Assembly: GCF_001444405.1 (NCBI RefSeq)
Contig: NZ_CP013187.1
Span: 3,038,001 to 3,102,000 of the forward strand
DNA: 64,000 nt
DNA from: Pseudoalteromonas phenolica
GTDB taxonomy: Bacteria > Pseudomonadota > Gammaproteobacteria > Enterobacterales > Alteromonadaceae
Direction of reading: 5' to 3'
The position numbers were made by a program, and so were the translations under genes. Under the pieces are notes generated by a model. It did not search any database. It saw only the letters and a list, made by a program, of their open reading frames with translations, and was not told where the DNA came from. Positions 8,911-18,307 of the stretch are shown here, piece by piece (within the stretch, counting starts at the first letter, position 1; each line of letters starts with the position of its first letter).

Positions 8911-11499
8911 ATGCAAGAGCAATATAACCCGCAAGACATTGAGTCAAAAGTCCAACAGTATTGGGAAGAAAACAAGACGTTTAAAGTCGTAGAAGACGAG
9001 AGCAAAGAGAAGTATTACTGCCTCTCTATGTTCCCTTACCCAAGTGGTCGACTGCATATGGGTCACGTGCGTAACTACACCATTGGTGATGTGGTATCTC
9101 GTTTCCAGCGCTTACAAGGCAAAAATGTCATGCAACCTATGGGTTGGGATGCGTTTGGTCTACCTGCAGAAAATGCCGCAATTAAGAACAACACAGCGCC
9201 TGCTAAGTGGACATACGAAAACATTGATTACATGCGCGGTCAGCTAAAACAGCTTGGTTTTGGTTACGACTGGGATCGTGAAATCGCAACATGTCACCCA
9301 GAATATTACAAATGGGAACAGTGGTTCTTCACTAAGCTTTACGAGAAAGGCTTAGTCTACAAGAAAATGTCTACCGTAAACTGGGATCCAGTTGACCAAA
9401 CAGTACTGGCTAACGAGCAGGTTATCGACGGTCGTGGTTGGCGTTCAGGCGCACTTGTAGAGCAAAAAGAAATTCCTCAGTGGTTCATCAAAATTACTGA
9501 TTATGCACAAGAGCTATTAGACGATTTAGACAAGCTTGAACACTGGCCTGAGCAAGTAAAAACCATGCAGCGTAACTGGATTGGTCGCTCTGAAGGTTTA
9601 GAAATCGATTTCAAACGTGCTGATAATGGTGAAACTTTCACAGTTTACACTACTCGCCCTGACACTTTCATGGGTGTAACTTATGTTGGTGTAGCTGCTG
9701 GTCACCCGATTGCGTTAGAAGCTGCTAAGAACAACCCAGACGTTGCTGCATTTGTTGAAGAATGCAAAAACACTAAGGTTGCTGAAGCTGATATGGCAAC
9801 CATGGACAAAAAAGGCATCGACACGGGCTTTAAAGCGATTCACCCTCTAACCGGTGAAGAAGTACCTGTATGGGCTGCAAACTTTGTACTAATGGACTAT
9901 GGTTCAGGTGCGGTAATGGCAGTACCAGGTCACGACCAACGTGACTATGAATTTGCGACAGCTTATGGTCTTGAGATCAAACAAGTTATTGCACCTGCTG
10001 AAGGTTCTGAGCTTGTAGCTGACCTTTCAAAAGAAGCATTTACTGAAAAAGGTACGCTGATTAATTCTGGCGAATTTGACGGTCTTGAGTTTAAAGCAGC
10101 ATTCAACGCCATTGCTGACAAACTTGAAAGCATTGGCGCGGGTAAGCGTAAAGTTAACTTCCGTCTACGTGACTGGGGTGTTAGTCGCCAGCGTTACTGG
10201 GGCTCACCAATCCCAATGCTAAATAAAGAAGACGGTTCAGAGCTTGCTGCAACTGAAGATATGCTGCCAGTTCGCCTACCAGAAGACGTGGTAATGAACG
10301 GTGTAACTTCACCAATTAAAGCAGACCCTGAGTGGGCAAAAACCACAGTGAACGGAGAACCTGCATTCCACGAAACAGATACGTTCGATACTTTCATGGA
10401 ATCTTCATGGTACTACGCGCGTTACTGTAGCCCTCGTTATGACGAAGGTATGTTAGAGCCAGGTGCAGCGAATTACTGGCTACCAGTAAACCAATATATT
10501 GGTGGTATCGAGCACGCGATCCTTCACCTACTTTACTCGCGTTTCTTCCACAAACTCTTACGTGACTGTGGTTTAGTAAACTCAGATGAGCCGTTCGAGC
10601 GTCTACTATGTCAAGGCATGGTATTAGCTGAAACTTATTTCCGTAAAGACGAAAAAGGCGGTGATGTTTGGATTTCACCAACTGACGTTGAAACTGAAAC
10701 TGACGATAAAGGTCGTATCACTAAAGCGTGGCACAAAGACGACGGTCAACCAGTAGAGTCTGCTGGTATGTCTAAAATGTCTAAATCAAAGAACAACGGT
10801 ATTGATCCTCAAACTGTTATCAAGCAATACGGCGCAGATACAGTTCGTTTATTCATGATGTTCACAGCGCCACCAGAGCAAACTCTAGAATGGTCTGACT
10901 CGGGTGTTGAAGGGTCACTTCGTTTCCTTAAACGTGTTTGGAAATACGCAGTAGATGTCAATGCAGCAGGTACAGCTGAGCTTGACCTAGCAGCACTTAA
11001 CAGCAACCAAAAAGTGCTACGTCGTGAGATCCACAAAACCATTGCAAAAGTAACTGATGATGTTGAGCGTCGCCAAACGTTCAATACTGCGATTGCTGCT
11101 ATCATGGAGCTATCTAACAAGCTTGCAAAAGCACCGCTAAAAGATGCACAAGATATTGCGTTAGCAAACGAAGCACTTAATGCGATCGTCATTATGCTTG
11201 CACCGATTGCACCACATATGTGTCATCAATTATGGCAAGACCTAGGTCACGAAGGTGACGTGTTAGATGCAACATGGCCTGTGGTTGACCAAGCTGCACT
11301 TGTTGAAGATGAGAAACTTATCGTTGTACAAGTGAATGGTAAGCTGCGTGCTAAGCTAACGGTTGCTGCCGACTCAACGAAAGAACAAGTTGAAGCGCTG
11401 GCATTTGCTGAAGAGAATGTGTCTAAGTTCATTGAAGGCAAAGAAATCCGTAAAGTGATTTACGTACCAGGTAAACTACTTAATGTGGTTGCAAACTAA
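8911..11499 (+). CDS. leuS: Leucyl-tRNA synthetase
   Basis: Charges tRNA-Leu with leucine in the cytoplasm. At 862 residues it matches the bacterial class I enzyme (E. coli about 860). The HIGH-type motif is HMGHVRNYTIGDV near residue 49, and the KMSKS loop lies in SKMSKSKNNG in the C-terminal half. The editing (CP1) domain is present between them (TTRPDTFMGVTYVG). It heads the long cluster through lipA and is followed at once by lptE, an arrangement conserved in gammaproteobacteria. It is divergent from the Fur-controlled receptor gene. Confidence 0.98.
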   Translation: MQEQYNPQDIESKVQQYWEENKTFKVVEDESKEKYYCLSMFPYPSGRLHMGHVRNYTIGDVVSRFQRLQGKNVMQPMGWDAFGLPAENAAIKNNTAPAKWTYENIDYMRGQLKQLGFGYDWDREIATCHPEYYKWEQWFFTKLYEKGLVYKKMSTVNWDPVDQTVLANEQVIDGRGWRSGALVEQKEIPQWFIKITDYAQELLDDLDKLEHWPEQVKTMQRNWIGRSEGLEIDFKRADNGETFTVYTTRPDTFMGVTYVGVAAGHPIALEAAKNNPDVAAFVEECKNTKVAEADMATMDKKGIDTGFKAIHPLTGEEVPVWAANFVLMDYGSGAVMAVPGHDQRDYEFATAYGLEIKQVIAPAEGSELVADLSKEAFTEKGTLINSGEFDGLEFKAAFNAIADKLESIGAGKRKVNFRLRDWGVSRQRYWGSPIPMLNKEDGSELAATEDMLPVRLPEDVVMNGVTSPIKADPEWAKTTVNGEPAFHETDTFDTFMESSWYYARYCSPRYDEGMLEPGAANYWLPVNQYIGGIEHAILHLLYSRFFHKLLRDCGLVNSDEPFERLLCQGMVLAETYFRKDEKGGDVWISPTDVETETDDKGRITKAWHKDDGQPVESAGMSKMSKSKNNGIDPQTVIKQYGADTVRLFMMFTAPPEQTLEWSDSGVEGSLRFLKRVWKYAVDVNAAGTAELDLAALNSNQKVLRREIHKTIAKVTDDVERRQTFNTAIAAIMELSNKLAKAPLKDAQDIALANEALNAIVIMLAPIAPHMCHQLWQDLGHEGDVLDATWPVVDQAALVEDEKLIVVQVNGKLRAKLTVAADSTKEQVEALAFAEENVSKFIEGKEIRKVIYVPGKLLNVVAN

Positions 11500-11500
11500 G

Positions 11501-11995
11501 ATGCATTTATCGCATTCAAATAAGCATGGGCTAGCTTTTTTGCTAGCCTGTGTTTTGTTATCTGGTTGTGGCTTTCATTTAAAGCAAGCCTCATATTTAC
11601 CAAAAGAATTACAAACACTTCACCTGTCGGGTGATGATAGCAAGTCTGAGCTGTTTTCATTACTTCGCAAAGATCTCGTCGCATCTCAAGTCACCATTAG
11701 TGACAACAGAAACAAACAAGTTCCTGAGCTTCATCTGTATCGTGACTCTCTAACACGCCAAACGTTAAGCTTGTTTAGAAATGGTCAGGTTGCGCAATAC
11801 GAACTGGCTTATTCTGTTTCATATAGAGTGACACGTCCAGGTCTTGAGCCTATAGATAAAGGGTTTGAGATTTACCGCAATTATCAAGATGACCCTGACA
11901 ACGCACTCGCTAAAGCCAAAGAGCTTGATATTATTCTTAACGAGCTGCGCAAACAGGCAAGTAAACGTATTGTTCGAGAGCTGTCGCAACTCTAA
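11501..11995 (+). CDS. lptE: LPS-assembly lipoprotein LptE (RlpB)
   Basis: Outer-membrane lipoprotein that plugs the LptD barrel and helps deliver lipopolysaccharide to the cell surface. From the chosen ATG the product is 164 residues with a lipoprotein signal peptide ending LLSGC (Cys23) followed by GFHLK, the typical mature start of LptE. An in-frame ATG at 11483 inside leuS would add six residues; the later start gives a tidier signal peptide and lies one base after the leuS stop. The stop overlaps the holA start (TAATG), so the two are translationally coupled. Confidence 0.93.
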   Translation: MHLSHSNKHGLAFLLACVLLSGCGFHLKQASYLPKELQTLHLSGDDSKSELFSLLRKDLVASQVTISDNRNKQVPELHLYRDSLTRQTLSLFRNGQVAQYELAYSVSYRVTRPGLEPIDKGFEIYRNYQDDPDNALAKAKELDIILNELRKQASKRIVRELSQL

Positions 11996-13032
11996 TGCGC
12001 TGTTACGCTAACCAACTTCCCGATACTTTACGAAAAGGCCTAGCTCCATTCTATTTGGTTTTAGGTGAAGAACCTTTTCAAGAAGCACAATGTGTGCAGC
12101 AAATAAAACAGGCTGCAAAACAACAAGGCTTCGACGAAGTCATTAAATTTAGTTTGTTGCCAGGCTTTGATTGGCAGGAATTACTTGCTCAATACAATAG
12201 TATGTCGCTATTTAGCGCACGCACACTCATTGAATTTGACTTGAACCAGCAAAAACCCGGTACAGCCGGGAGTGATGCGTTTAAACAACTGACTGCTCAA
12301 CCGAACCCTGATGTCGTGTTAATTGTGAAAGGTCAAAAAGCCAGCCAAGAGATCCAACGTGGTGCTTGGTTTAAAGGCTTAGAAAAGCAAGGCGTATATG
12401 TGCCTTGTTATGAATTGACTGGCCAACACTTGCAGCGCTGGCTTGATTCGCAAGCCAAGCAGTTAAAAGTCGCTCTAACACAAGATGCAAAAAAGCAACT
12501 TTTGCTGGCCACAGAGGGCAACTTACTCGCAACACATCAAGAGCTAGAAAAACTGGCGCTGCTTTATCCTTCGCAAACCGTCAATGATGAGCAAATCTTA
12601 GCGGGCCTGCTTAATCAAAGTAAATTTGATATTTTTGACCTGACTAATGCAACGCTTGCCGGCCAAGCAAAAAAAATAACTAAAGTGATGGTTAAGTTAG
12701 CTGAAGATAACACTGAGCCAAATACTCTTATTTGGGCACTGAATAAACAGCAGCAAACCTTAATATCAATTAAAAAAGGTTTACAACAGGGACAGAATAT
12801 AACTGCCCTCTATAAACAGCATAACATTTGGAAAAACCAACAGCCTTTAACTCAGCAAGCACTTGATAGATTGCCTTTGCATCAGCTTGAGCAAATAGGT
12901 TTTTTGTTGGCACAAATAGACAGTGGCTATAAACGCGGAGAACTCACTGCGCCTTATCAAGCCTTACTGCATTGCGCACTGAGTTTTTGCTACCATATTC
13001 CAATTGGCCTGCCCATTAACCACACTGATTAA
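11995..13032 (+). CDS. holA: DNA polymerase III subunit delta
   Basis: Clamp-loader subunit that opens the beta sliding clamp. The 345-residue product has the family's typical features: LAPFYLVLGEEPFQEAQ at the N terminus, SMSLFSARTLIEFDL, and the middle and C-terminal AAA-like and collar regions (LATEGNLLATHQELEKLALLYP; FDIFDLTNATLAG). The length matches E. coli HolA (343). Its start overlaps the lptE stop by one base, and nadD follows after 5 bp. Confidence 0.95.
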   Translation: MRCYANQLPDTLRKGLAPFYLVLGEEPFQEAQCVQQIKQAAKQQGFDEVIKFSLLPGFDWQELLAQYNSMSLFSARTLIEFDLNQQKPGTAGSDAFKQLTAQPNPDVVLIVKGQKASQEIQRGAWFKGLEKQGVYVPCYELTGQHLQRWLDSQAKQLKVALTQDAKKQLLLATEGNLLATHQELEKLALLYPSQTVNDEQILAGLLNQSKFDIFDLTNATLAGQAKKITKVMVKLAEDNTEPNTLIWALNKQQQTLISIKKGLQQGQNITALYKQHNIWKNQQPLTQQALDRLPLHQLEQIGFLLAQIDSGYKRGELTAPYQALLHCALSFCYHIPIGLPINHTD

Positions 13033-13037
13033 ACAAT

Positions 13038-13667
13038 ATGATTGCACTTTTTGGTGGTACTTTTGATCCCGTCCATTTAGGACATTTAAACATGGCCGAG
13101 CAATGCGTTGCTGAACTAGGGTTGTCTGAATTACGATTTTTGCCCTGTGCCATACCTGTGCACAAAGCACAGCCTAAGATCACTGACACACACCGTCTCA
13201 ACATGCTCGAGTTAGCAACACAAGGTAATGAAGCATTTACCATTGATAAACGAGAGCTTGAGCGCCAAGGGCCTTCTTATTCATTGTTAACGCTGCAAGA
13301 ATACCGAGACGAGCAGCCTAATTCCCCCATCATCTTTTTGATGGGTATGGATTCCTTCAATAGTTTAACGTTTTGGTATGAATGGCAAGCCATTACACAG
13401 CTTTGCCACATCGTGGTTTATCAGCGCCCTGGCGAAATTTATGTGCCAAATCCAGCGCTTGCTGACTATGTGGCACAAGCTCACGTTGAGACAAGCGAGC
13501 TGTTACTCACGAAAAAAGCAGGTCATTGTCATTTTTTAACCGGTCCTAGTTTTGATGCCGCATCCAGCGATATAAGAAAACTAATAAATAATCAAAAACC
13601 TATGGAACAATTTCTCGCGTCTTCGGTCATAGATTACATTCGTACTCATCAGCTCTATGCTGAATAA
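13038..13667 (+). CDS. nadD: Nicotinate-nucleotide adenylyltransferase
   Basis: Adenylates nicotinate mononucleotide to deamido-NAD in NAD synthesis. The 209-residue protein opens with FGGTFDPVHLGHL, the nucleotidyltransferase fold with its HxGH motif, and has the C-terminal SSDIRKLI motif (the ISSTxIR-type element, here with ASSDIR). It sits in the conserved holA-nadD-rsfS order. Confidence 0.96.
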   Translation: MIALFGGTFDPVHLGHLNMAEQCVAELGLSELRFLPCAIPVHKAQPKITDTHRLNMLELATQGNEAFTIDKRELERQGPSYSLLTLQEYRDEQPNSPIIFLMGMDSFNSLTFWYEWQAITQLCHIVVYQRPGEIYVPNPALADYVAQAHVETSELLLTKKAGHCHFLTGPSFDAASSDIRKLINNQKPMEQFLASSVIDYIRTHQLYAE

Positions 13668-13723
13668 AGCAATGTGCTGTGCTACTATACGCGCCTTATT
13701 TTTTGAGCATAGAGATACAAGAT

Positions 13724-14041
13724 TTGAATTCTGAACAATTATTAGACTTTGCATTAGACAAAGTTGACGACATGAAAGCCCGTGACATTGTTAAGTTAGA
13801 TGTAAAAGAAGTGAGCTCTGTAACGGATTATTTGGTCATTTGCTCAGGTAACTCAAAACGTCACGTACAGTCTATTGCTGAACACGTTGCTAAAGAAACG
13901 CGTCATGCTGGTGAAGACCTATTAGGCATTGAAGGACAAGATGTGGGTGAGTGGGTACTGGTTGATTTAGGCGATGTGGTTGTGCACGTTATGCAAGACC
14001 AAACTCGTGACTTATATGACTTAGAGAAACTCTGGGGCTAA
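13724..14041 (+). CDS. rsfS: Ribosomal silencing factor RsfS
   Basis: Binds ribosomal protein uL14 and blocks subunit joining when nutrients are short. I place the start at a TTG that gives MNSEQLLDFALDKV and a 105-residue protein, the same length as E. coli RsfS. The longer frame from 13679 would add a hydrophobic, non-conserved leader. The core SVTDYLVICSGNSKRHV, GIEGQDVGEWVLVDLGDVVVHV and the end RDLYDLEKLWG are diagnostic. The next gene, rlmH, starts 2 bp after the stop, also with TTG. Confidence 0.93.
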   Translation: MNSEQLLDFALDKVDDMKARDIVKLDVKEVSSVTDYLVICSGNSKRHVQSIAEHVAKETRHAGEDLLGIEGQDVGEWVLVDLGDVVVHVMQDQTRDLYDLEKLWG

Positions 14042-14043
14042 TT

Positions 14044-14514
14044 TTGAAAATTCAATTGGTTGCTGTCGGCACAAAAATGCCAGCTTGGGTTGAGACAGGC
14101 TTTAAAGAGTATCAGCGTCGTTTTCCAAAAGATATGGCGTTAGAACTGGTTGAGATCCCAGCAGGAAAGCGTGGTAAAAATGCCGATATCAAGCGTATTT
14201 TGCAGTTGGAAGGTGAAAAAACCTTAGCCGCTATTCCGAAAGGCAACCGAATTGTGACGCTAGAAGTAACAGGTAAGCCTTGGGATACCCATCAACTCGC
14301 AAATCATATGCAAAAGTGGCAGCTTGACGGTCGAGATGTCAGCTTATTAATTGGTGGGCCTGAAGGCCTTGCACCTGAGTGTATTGCCGCTTCTGAGCAA
14401 AAGTGGTCGCTATCGGCATTGACGTTACCGCACCCACTCGTGCGCATTATTGTCGCTGAAAGCTTGTATCGCGGGTGGAGTTTAAATAACAACCACCCAT
14501 ACCACAGAGAATAA
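14044..14514 (+). CDS. rlmH: 23S rRNA pseudouridine-1915 N3-methyltransferase
   Basis: SPOUT-class methyltransferase acting on helix 69 of assembled 70S ribosomes. The 156-residue protein starts at TTG to give MKIQLVAVGTKMPAWV, which is the conserved N terminus of the family. The S-adenosylmethionine-binding knot is seen in LLIGGPEGLAP and the C-terminal SLYRGWSLNNNHPYHRE is characteristic. It is coupled to rsfS. Confidence 0.97.
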   Translation: MKIQLVAVGTKMPAWVETGFKEYQRRFPKDMALELVEIPAGKRGKNADIKRILQLEGEKTLAAIPKGNRIVTLEVTGKPWDTHQLANHMQKWQLDGRDVSLLIGGPEGLAPECIAASEQKWSLSALTLPHPLVRIIVAESLYRGWSLNNNHPYHRE

Positions 14515-14524
14515 TACAACTCAG

Positions 14525-16396
14525 ATGATAAACAAAAGACCAACAATTCGTGACCATTCAGCTGAAGCAAATTTATTTGCTCGTCGCGCATTTGTTGGTT
14601 TTGTATTTGTTACCTTACTCATTGGCTTGCTACTCAGTAACGCCTATAAGCTACAAGTCACAGAGCACGACACCCATAAAACACGCTCTAATGATAATCG
14701 TATTAAAGTAATCCCCGTCGCACCAAACCGAGGCTTAATCTACGACCGAAATGGGGTGTTATTGGCAGAAAACCGCCCTGTTTATAATTTAGAAGTGATC
14801 CCTGAGCAAGTAGATGATATCGCTAAGCAACTTGCTGAAGTTGGCGCTTTATTGAATATTTCTGTAGAAGACCAAGAAAGCTTTTTAAAGAATATTCGCC
14901 GTAAACAGCGCTTTAAAAGCCGTGTTATTAAAGCGCGTTTAAACGAGCAAGAAGTCGCCTTATTTTCGGTTAATCAGCATAAATTTCCCGGCTTTAATAT
15001 TGAAGCTCGCCTTGCCAGATATTACCCCTACGGCGAAACACTCACCCATGCGCTTGGTTATGTTGCCAAATTAAATAAAAAAGAGCTCACTGCGTTAGAG
15101 CTCGCTGGTGAAGCCAAAAATTATCGAGCAACCCATGACATTGGTAAGCTTGGCATAGAGAAATTCTACGAAAAAGAACTGCACGGCATCGTTGGTTCAC
15201 AACGTGTTGAAGTGAATAACCGAGGCAGAGTGATCCGTACTTTAAGCGTCGACGCGCCCACACCAGGGCAAGATTTAGTTCTTACGTTAGATATAGGCTT
15301 ACAGCAAGTGGCGAAAAAAGCCCTTGAAGGCATGCGTGGCGCGATCGTTGTTATGGACCCAAAAGATGGCGGTATTCTCGCGCTTTATTCGAATCCAAGT
15401 TACGACCCAAACTTATTCGTACATGGGATCAGTGGTAAAGATTATCGTGCCTTATTAAATCCAGATCGACCTTTAATCAATAGAACGACTCAAGGTCGCT
15501 ATGCGCCTGCATCTACCGTCAAGCCACATTTAGCAATTCTCGGCTTAGAAGAAGGCATTATCACTGAGCAAACTCGCATGTGGGACCCGGGCTTTTTTCA
15601 AATTCCGAATGTTGATCACCGATGGCGTGATTGGCAACGCTGGGGACATGGCCATGTTGATGTGTATAAAGCCATTGAAGAGTCTTGTGATACCTTTTAT
15701 TACGAGATTGCCTATAAGTCTGGTATTACCAAAATCAGTAATTTTATGAATAAGTTTGGCTTTGGTGATTTATCAGGCATTGATATTCATGAAGAGACAA
15801 CCGCTATTCTGCCTACCGTAGCTTGGAAGAAAGAACGCTTCAAAGAAAACTGGTGGCCTGGTGACACCATTTCAGTTGGGATTGGACAAGGTTATTGGAC
15901 TGCGACGCCAATGCAAATAGCCAACGCTGTTACTATCATGGTAAATAAAGGCGAACATTACCAGCCACACCTTGTACAAGTAAAAAAGCAGTTTGATGAA
16001 ATCACGCCAATGTATACCGAAGAGCGCCCGCCTATTGTGCTCAAAAATCATGACCATTGGCGCGTCGCCCTGGAAGCCATGCACAACACTGTAACTAAGG
16101 TCACAGGTACTGCGCATAAAGCATTTAAAGGAGCTAATTACGATCCTGCAGGTAAAACTGGTACTGCGCAAATTGTCAGTATCGCTCAGGGCGAAAAGTA
16201 TGATGCAGAAAAGCTGGATGAGCGCCATCGAGACAACGCCATTTACACAGGCTTTGCCCCCTATAATGACCCGCGTGTTGTTGTGACTGTGGTAGTAGAA
16301 AACCAAGGTGGCGGCAGTAAAATCGCGGCCCCTATTGCACGTCAATTAATGGATTATTACTTTACAGCTAACCCTCTTGAGCAAGGAACGGATTAA
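14525..16396 (+). CDS. mrdA: Penicillin-binding protein 2 (peptidoglycan transpeptidase, elongation)
   Basis: Bitopic inner-membrane transpeptidase of the rod complex that cross-links lateral-wall peptidoglycan. It has 623 residues, with one membrane helix at about 22-43, the PBP dimerisation domain (APNRGLIYDRNGVLLAENRP), and the transpeptidase domain with active-site SxxK (Ser330, ASTVK), SCD (SxN-equivalent) and KTGTAQ motifs. Ser330 coincides with the position in E. coli PBP2. The stop overlaps the mrdB start by one base. Confidence 0.97.
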   Translation: MINKRPTIRDHSAEANLFARRAFVGFVFVTLLIGLLLSNAYKLQVTEHDTHKTRSNDNRIKVIPVAPNRGLIYDRNGVLLAENRPVYNLEVIPEQVDDIAKQLAEVGALLNISVEDQESFLKNIRRKQRFKSRVIKARLNEQEVALFSVNQHKFPGFNIEARLARYYPYGETLTHALGYVAKLNKKELTALELAGEAKNYRATHDIGKLGIEKFYEKELHGIVGSQRVEVNNRGRVIRTLSVDAPTPGQDLVLTLDIGLQQVAKKALEGMRGAIVVMDPKDGGILALYSNPSYDPNLFVHGISGKDYRALLNPDRPLINRTTQGRYAPASTVKPHLAILGLEEGIITEQTRMWDPGFFQIPNVDHRWRDWQRWGHGHVDVYKAIEESCDTFYYEIAYKSGITKISNFMNKFGFGDLSGIDIHEETTAILPTVAWKKERFKENWWPGDTISVGIGQGYWTATPMQIANAVTIMVNKGEHYQPHLVQVKKQFDEITPMYTEERPPIVLKNHDHWRVALEAMHNTVTKVTGTAHKAFKGANYDPAGKTGTAQIVSIAQGEKYDAEKLDERHRDNAIYTGFAPYNDPRVVVTVVVENQGGGSKIAAPIARQLMDYYFTANPLEQGTD

Positions 16397-17502
16397 TGGT
16401 GCTTGGGCATAAACGTTCATTTTGGCAAAAAGTACACTTAGACGTGCCTCTATTGATAGCGCTTGCTTGTATGATGCTTGGTAGTTTAACCATCGTTTAC
16501 AGTGCCAGCGGCCAAAATATGGATATGATGTTAAGACATGGTATTCGAATGGGAAGTGCTATTTTTGCCCTACTAATATTCGCTCAAATTCCGCCTATCA
16601 CACTAAAACGTTTAGTAATACCACTGTATTTGGTCGGTCTCGCTATGCTGATTGCTGTTTTTTTCTTTGGTATAACAATCAATGGTGCTAAACGCTGGTT
16701 GAATCTTGGCGTCACGAACTTCCAACCATCAGAGATTATGAAACTTGCAGTTCCTATGATGGTTGCTTGGTATATTTCTCAGCATCGTATGCCCCCTAAA
16801 TTTACAAATCTGTTCGTTGGTTTCGTTTTACTAAGTGTGCCTACTTTCTTAATTAAAGAACAACCGGATTTAGGTACTTCTTTGCTTATTGCCAGCTCAG
16901 GCATTTTCGTTTTGTTTCTAGCAGGATTAAGCTGGCGGCTTATTGGAGGAGCATTACTATTAATGATCCCCGCAGTGTTTGCATTTTGGCATTACGGTAT
17001 GCGCGCGTATCAAAAGCAACGCGTTATGACGCTTCTCGACCCTGAAAGTGACCCTTTAGGGGCTGGCTACCACATTATTCAATCTAAAATTGCCATTGGT
17101 TCAGGTGGTGTTGAAGGCAAAGGTTGGCTGCATGGCACACAATCTCAATTAGAGTTTTTACCTGAGCGACACACAGATTTTATCTTCTCGGTATTAAGTG
17201 AAGAATTTGGTTTAATGGGTGTGGTGTTATTGCTCAGTTTATATTTATTTATCATCGGCAGAGGTCTGTTAATCGCAGTACGAGCGCAAGATGCATTTAG
17301 CAAACTATTAGCTGGCGCCTTAACACTGACTTTCTTTGTATATGTATTTGTGAATATAGGCATGGTGTCGGGCCTTTTACCTGTTGTGGGTGTACCACTT
17401 CCTCTCATTAGCTATGGGGGTACGTCCATGGTTACGCTAATGGCAGGGTTCGGCATCATTATGTCAATTTCGACAGATAAGAGGATGTTACTTAAATCAT
17501 GA
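16396..17502 (+). CDS. mrdB: Rod-shape peptidoglycan glycosyltransferase RodA
   Basis: SEDS-family polymerase that extends glycan strands in partnership with PBP2. It has 368 residues and about ten membrane helices. Family marks include NGAKRWLNLG, FQPSEIMKLA, KEQPDLGTSLLI, the region SEEFGLMGVVLLL and the C-terminal PLPLISYGGTSM. It overlaps mrdA at its start and its stop overlaps rlpA by 4 bp, so the three genes are tightly coupled. Confidence 0.97.
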   Translation: MVLGHKRSFWQKVHLDVPLLIALACMMLGSLTIVYSASGQNMDMMLRHGIRMGSAIFALLIFAQIPPITLKRLVIPLYLVGLAMLIAVFFFGITINGAKRWLNLGVTNFQPSEIMKLAVPMMVAWYISQHRMPPKFTNLFVGFVLLSVPTFLIKEQPDLGTSLLIASSGIFVLFLAGLSWRLIGGALLLMIPAVFAFWHYGMRAYQKQRVMTLLDPESDPLGAGYHIIQSKIAIGSGGVEGKGWLHGTQSQLEFLPERHTDFIFSVLSEEFGLMGVVLLLSLYLFIIGRGLLIAVRAQDAFSKLLAGALTLTFFVYVFVNIGMVSGLLPVVGVPLPLISYGGTSMVTLMAGFGIIMSISTDKRMLLKS

Positions 17503-18260
17503 CTAAGTTGAATAAGGCTTACTTGCTTGCCCTTGTCGTCATTATTGTGAGTGGCTGTAGCTCCCGCTACCATACACGCCAAGATACTGCGCCAATGCGT
17601 ATTCCTACCGAATACGAAATGCGTGATGCGAAAGTGAAAGCAGAGCCTAAGAGTGTCAGCGCCGGACGTCCCTATGTTGTGCTTGGCAAGCAATATCACC
17701 CTATGTCTGATGAAAAAGGCTACAAAGCGCAGGGGACCGCTTCATGGTATGGGCAAAAGTTTCACGGGTATTATACCTCTAACGGTGAAATTTTTAATAT
17801 GTACGACATGACGGCAGCTCACAAAACGCTACCACTTCCGAGTTTTGTTAAAGTAACTAATTTAGAAAATGGCAAATCGGCCATTGTCAGAGTCAATGAC
17901 CGCGGCCCATTTCATGATGATAGGATCATTGATTTATCGTATGCCGCAGCCTATAAGCTGGGCTATCATAATCAAGGTACAGCAAAGGTTCAGATTGAAG
18001 CGATTACACTCGATCGCGTTGTGCCCAGATTAACCTATATTCAAGTCGTTGCCAGCAGTAATAAGACTAATATTGAGCTCCTAGCACAAAAGCTCGCGAG
18101 TCAATTTGCAATTGATACAAATATTGCAGAAGAAGGCGGTTTACATAAATTGCGCTTAGGCCCATTAGACAATGATAATCACGCTCAATCATTGTTAGAA
18201 AACTTGCAAGCTGGTGAATTTCGCCAGGCTTTCTTGCTTTACAGTGAACAACGACTTTAG
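17499..18260 (+). CDS. rlpA: RlpA-family septal lytic transglycosylase lipoprotein
   Basis: Outer-membrane lipoprotein; in relatives it cleaves denuded glycan strands at the septum. The 253-residue precursor has a lipobox VSGC at about residue 20. The double-psi beta-barrel domain follows (GTASWYGQKFHGYYTSNGE, MTAAHKTLP, VRVNDRGPFHDDRIIDLS), with the catalytic-type residues of the family present. The last 70 or so residues (TYIQVVASSNKTN to the end) form a SPOR domain for binding denuded peptidoglycan. It lies between rodA and dacA in the wall-synthesis block. Confidence 0.94.
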   Translation: MTKLNKAYLLALVVIIVSGCSSRYHTRQDTAPMRIPTEYEMRDAKVKAEPKSVSAGRPYVVLGKQYHPMSDEKGYKAQGTASWYGQKFHGYYTSNGEIFNMYDMTAAHKTLPLPSFVKVTNLENGKSAIVRVNDRGPFHDDRIIDLSYAAAYKLGYHNQGTAKVQIEAITLDRVVPRLTYIQVVASSNKTNIELLAQKLASQFAIDTNIAEEGGLHKLRLGPLDNDNHAQSLLENLQAGEFRQAFLLYSEQRL

Positions 18261-18307
18261 AATAGAAAAAGCTGACTAATTTTTAATTTTATCGACAAAA
18301 GAACATA

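Noticed and set aside
10194..11441. Several long antisense ORFs within leuS and elsewhere (for example in thrA, metK, lipA)
   Set aside because: They mirror codon usage of strongly coding genes on the other strand and have no ribosome site or recognisable product.
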